Shown piece after piece: positions 61,545-64,000 of a stretch of 64,000 nucleotides of DNA. Source of the stretch: Megamerina dolium (taxonomy: Eukaryota > Arthropoda > Insecta > Diptera > Megamerinidae); contig OY978526.1 in NCBI GenBank assembly GCA_963854835.1, positions 41,641,140-41,705,139 of the forward strand. Direction: 5' to 3'. The notes beneath the pieces are model-generated. The model was not told the DNA's origin. It saw only the letters and a program-made list of their open reading frames with translations, and did no database searches. Each line of letters starts with the position of its first letter. The stretch's first letter is position 1. The translations under genes and the position numbers were made by a program.

Positions 61545-63876
61545 AAATGGATTTCTGGAAAAACCAAAAAAAAAATAGAATGGGGCCGCATAAAATTCTC
61601 GAGAACAAATAATAATTAAATGGTTAAAATGGCAACACTTCTTCTCAAAAATGTTTAAGTGGTAAACTAATCTGCAGTATATAAACTAAAATCAAAAAGA
61701 AATGATCAACCTGAATAGTCGCCAAGTATTATTACTAAATTACTTTTAATGCTTTACAATGAATAGATACATTCTACGCTAGATACAAGGGAGGAAAACA
61801 TTAACAGTAGTCAAATTTATTATGGATCACCTTTCAGAGTTTCTGTTAATTTTTTTTTTTTTTTTTTTTGTGACTTTTGTTTAAGTACGATTACTCGCAC
61901 AATGGAAAGAAAAGTGAAACAATTATAAAGCACTCCACTGCGTGCTATAGGAATTCTCAAGGCTATGATTTGTCTCGAAGAGTGTTGATACAATACCAAC
62001 ACTAACTAGATGACTTTAATTAAAAATGGTCATCATCATCATCATCACTATCAGGCTATTGTACATAAAACTTTTCATTTCTTTGGACTGTTGTTGTTGA
62101 TATTGCTATTGCTGCATTGCTTCATTTGTGTTTGGACTTTTAATTTCCTCGTTTTCATTTTTCTCTCCTTCTTTTTATACGTAGTCTTTTTATTTACTGT
62201 TTATGGCATTTTTATGATTTATGATCCAATTTCATTTTATTGGCTATAATAAGTAAATGTTTTGCATTCATTGGTCATTCTCATTCTAATATATGGATTA
62301 ACTGTCTTTTGGCATACATACATAAATGAAAACGAAATACTTTCAGTTAATTTTATTAAATTTGCACTGATTTATATTATTTTGTTTATTAATTATAACT
62401 GAAACATCTAATACAAATATATGTATGTATGTATGTAAATAGGTATGTATGCGTGCATTAATTTGTATTAAAAGCACTGCCTTTAATTGTAAATTAATTA
62501 AATTCACTTTGCGTATGTGTGTATTTGTATTGTCAAATATAAAAGTGTATCAAATAATTAATAACGCATTGTTATGCTTGATCATTTTGCTGACAGTTGT
62601 GACACTTTGGATAATATTTAACTAATTACATATAAACATACGTATATAATATGTATATGCACAGATATATGGCTTTGATATGGAAAATTGTGAAAATACG
62701 TCAAGAACACTAACCATCTGTACATAATAATTATATCATATAATTGTTGTCCCTATACATTATGTAATAGCTGGCATTTTAACTTTACTGACAGTAGCTA
62801 CATATATGCAAATAGTCGGCGATACTGGAGAAATTCAATATTCAAGAGTATGCAACAATATTTCGAAGTAAAAAAATAAAAATAAAATAACGTATAAAAA
62901 AGGCATAAATTAATGCAACCTATTGCTTGATAAAACTATGAACATGAGTACTCTCAGTATGTATGTGTGTACATACATGTACATATTGCCCACATTTGCT
63001 TTCAAAAGTGGTAACGTTTTTGAACAATCACCAGACGGGTCGACAAAGTTGTATAACCTAAGTGCAAGGGTTGCCAGGTGCAGACCGATTGCTGGCTGAA
63101 TAAGTTTTTTAAAAAGAAACCTGAATATAAGCTCATTAGTTGGACACATTTCGTATGTCTATATTCACAACTTTTTCATACATTATATAATTTGAAACGA
63201 AATGTCAAAATACATTATTTTCGTTTACTTTTCTAAGTAAGTATGCTGTTGAAAATAACTAGGGTTGATATTTGTATACCTGTGGAGACTTTATTATGAC
63301 ATATCAAGAACGATATATATTGTTACTTTTTTATTTTGTGAAAGTTTAATTCTATTTGAATTAACCTTCTCCGATCACTGGATTCTGTCAATAATAATTG
63401 CAACACTTATTTTGTACAACCATATACAGCAACAATTTATTTAATCAACTCTATTTACAATAACTCTTCATTGTACTTGCAACTTTTGCCTCTAATACTG
63501 TATCAATGTCAATCAATGCGCGATCACTTTCAGAACTCTATTGATTTCATTCGTCAACAAGTGGCCCTAATTATACTCTGTGGCAGCACTCCCGAACCTT
63601 CTTTTATCGAGATTCTTCTCTTTCCTTCTCGTTGGCTTGTTCTGGTTATCGCCTATTTTTTTTTGTTGACATTCGTCTCGATGCTGCCAATATTCGTGTC
63701 ACTCACAATAGTGTCATTCACAATAGTAATGAGTAACCAACCATCGATACTCGTTACAATATGGTCATATGTTCATTTTGTTAGAACGGAGCAAATACAA
63801 ACAGTTATAAACTGCATAGGCCAGTAAAATATTTACAATTTTCATATTTCTCCCTTATTCACAGTGTTTGTCAAAA
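61545..63876. other. Intergenic AT-rich DNA
   Basis: Contains a T20 run at 61850-61869, (ATC)n at 62033-62047 and several short GTAT repeats near 62420-62450. The stretch 63400-63830 has a different, less AT-rich composition and an open frame (63471-63827) with hydrophobic residues. It may be part of an unrecognised repeat or an LTR, but I cannot support that. Confidence 0.4.
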
Positions 63877-64000
63877 ATGACTCTTGACTCTTATTTATAC
63901 ACCGAAAAGGAAAATATGCCAAGTCTACAAAAAATAAATGATGTTCTTCAAAATTCTGAGCTTAAATGTGAAAATGTGGAATTTCATCAGAGATGGTTTT
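63877..64000 (+). CDS. Probable 5' coding end of an unidentified gene, runs off the window
   Basis: An open frame begins at ATG 63877 (context tcaaaaATG) and stays open for 41 codons to the window edge: MTLDSYLYTEKENMPSLQKI, followed by NDVLQNSELK and CENVEFHQRWF. The codons use balanced third positions and the peptide reads like ordinary coding sequence, unlike the AT-rich surroundings. A possible acceptor (ttattcacag) ends at 63863, so an upstream 5' UTR exon is possible. I do not recognise the protein. Confidence 0.5.
   Translation, partial: MTLDSYLYTEKENMPSLQKINDVLQNSELKCENVEFHQRWF

Noticed and set aside
63471..63827. 118-codon hydrophobic frame
   Set aside because: Leu/Ile/Phe-rich, could be part of an LTR or chance. 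No domain, no paired repeat found.

Overview
This is an AT-rich window from an insect genome. It is most likely a higher fly and plausibly a tephritid fruit fly: the conserved exons closely match what I know of Drosophila soluble guanylate cyclase beta, and it carries rosa-type (DD41D) elements, first described in Ceratitis. The species call is inference.

Two interleaved host genes organise the window. (1) The plus strand carries the 3' half of the soluble guanylate cyclase beta subunit (Gycbeta100B/GUCY1B1 type). Six exons (4577-4747, 4832-4903, 5068-5233, 6774-6911, 12763-12920, 54040-54499) encode the end of the linker/coiled coil, the whole cyclase domain and a 116-residue Ala/Ser/Thr-rich tail. 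The last intron is 41 kb. (2) Inside that intron, on the minus strand, lies a complete nine-exon gene (49455 down to 13276). It encodes a 416-residue ankyrin/SOCS-box protein of the ASB type, probably a substrate receptor of an Elongin BC-Cullin5 ubiquitin ligase. Every splice phase joins correctly, which is strong internal support. A third gene probably starts at 63877 and leaves the window on the right.

Most of the rest is transposon-derived. There are three copies of one jockey-like LINE: 36374-39379 with an intact ORF2, 55473-61535 near full length but broken, and a 3' fragment at 27931-28674. The 55-61 kb copy is split by a Tc1-like element with doubled direct repeats in its ends. A truncated RTE-like LINE lies at 43363-45120. 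Eight copies of a tRNA-derived SINE are scattered through the window, four with clear target-site duplications. Several unrelated mariner/rosa/Tc1 elements, all inactivated, lie at 14-1260, 14365-15361, 17766-18227, 20023-21310, 22330-23105, 23442-24626, 29822-30245, 34835-35045 and 52986-53288. Two miniature inverted-repeat elements (10505-11397 and 31185-31454) and a paired 1.3-kb dispersed repeat (24918-26270, 51184-52485) complete the picture.

Layout: 1-13 kb, a mariner-type element followed by cyclase exons; 13-50 kb, the antisense ASB-like gene with its introns full of repeats; 50-54.5 kb, repeats and the last cyclase exon; 55.4-61.5 kb, the LINE with its nested Tc1; 61.5-64 kb, intergenic DNA and the start of another gene.
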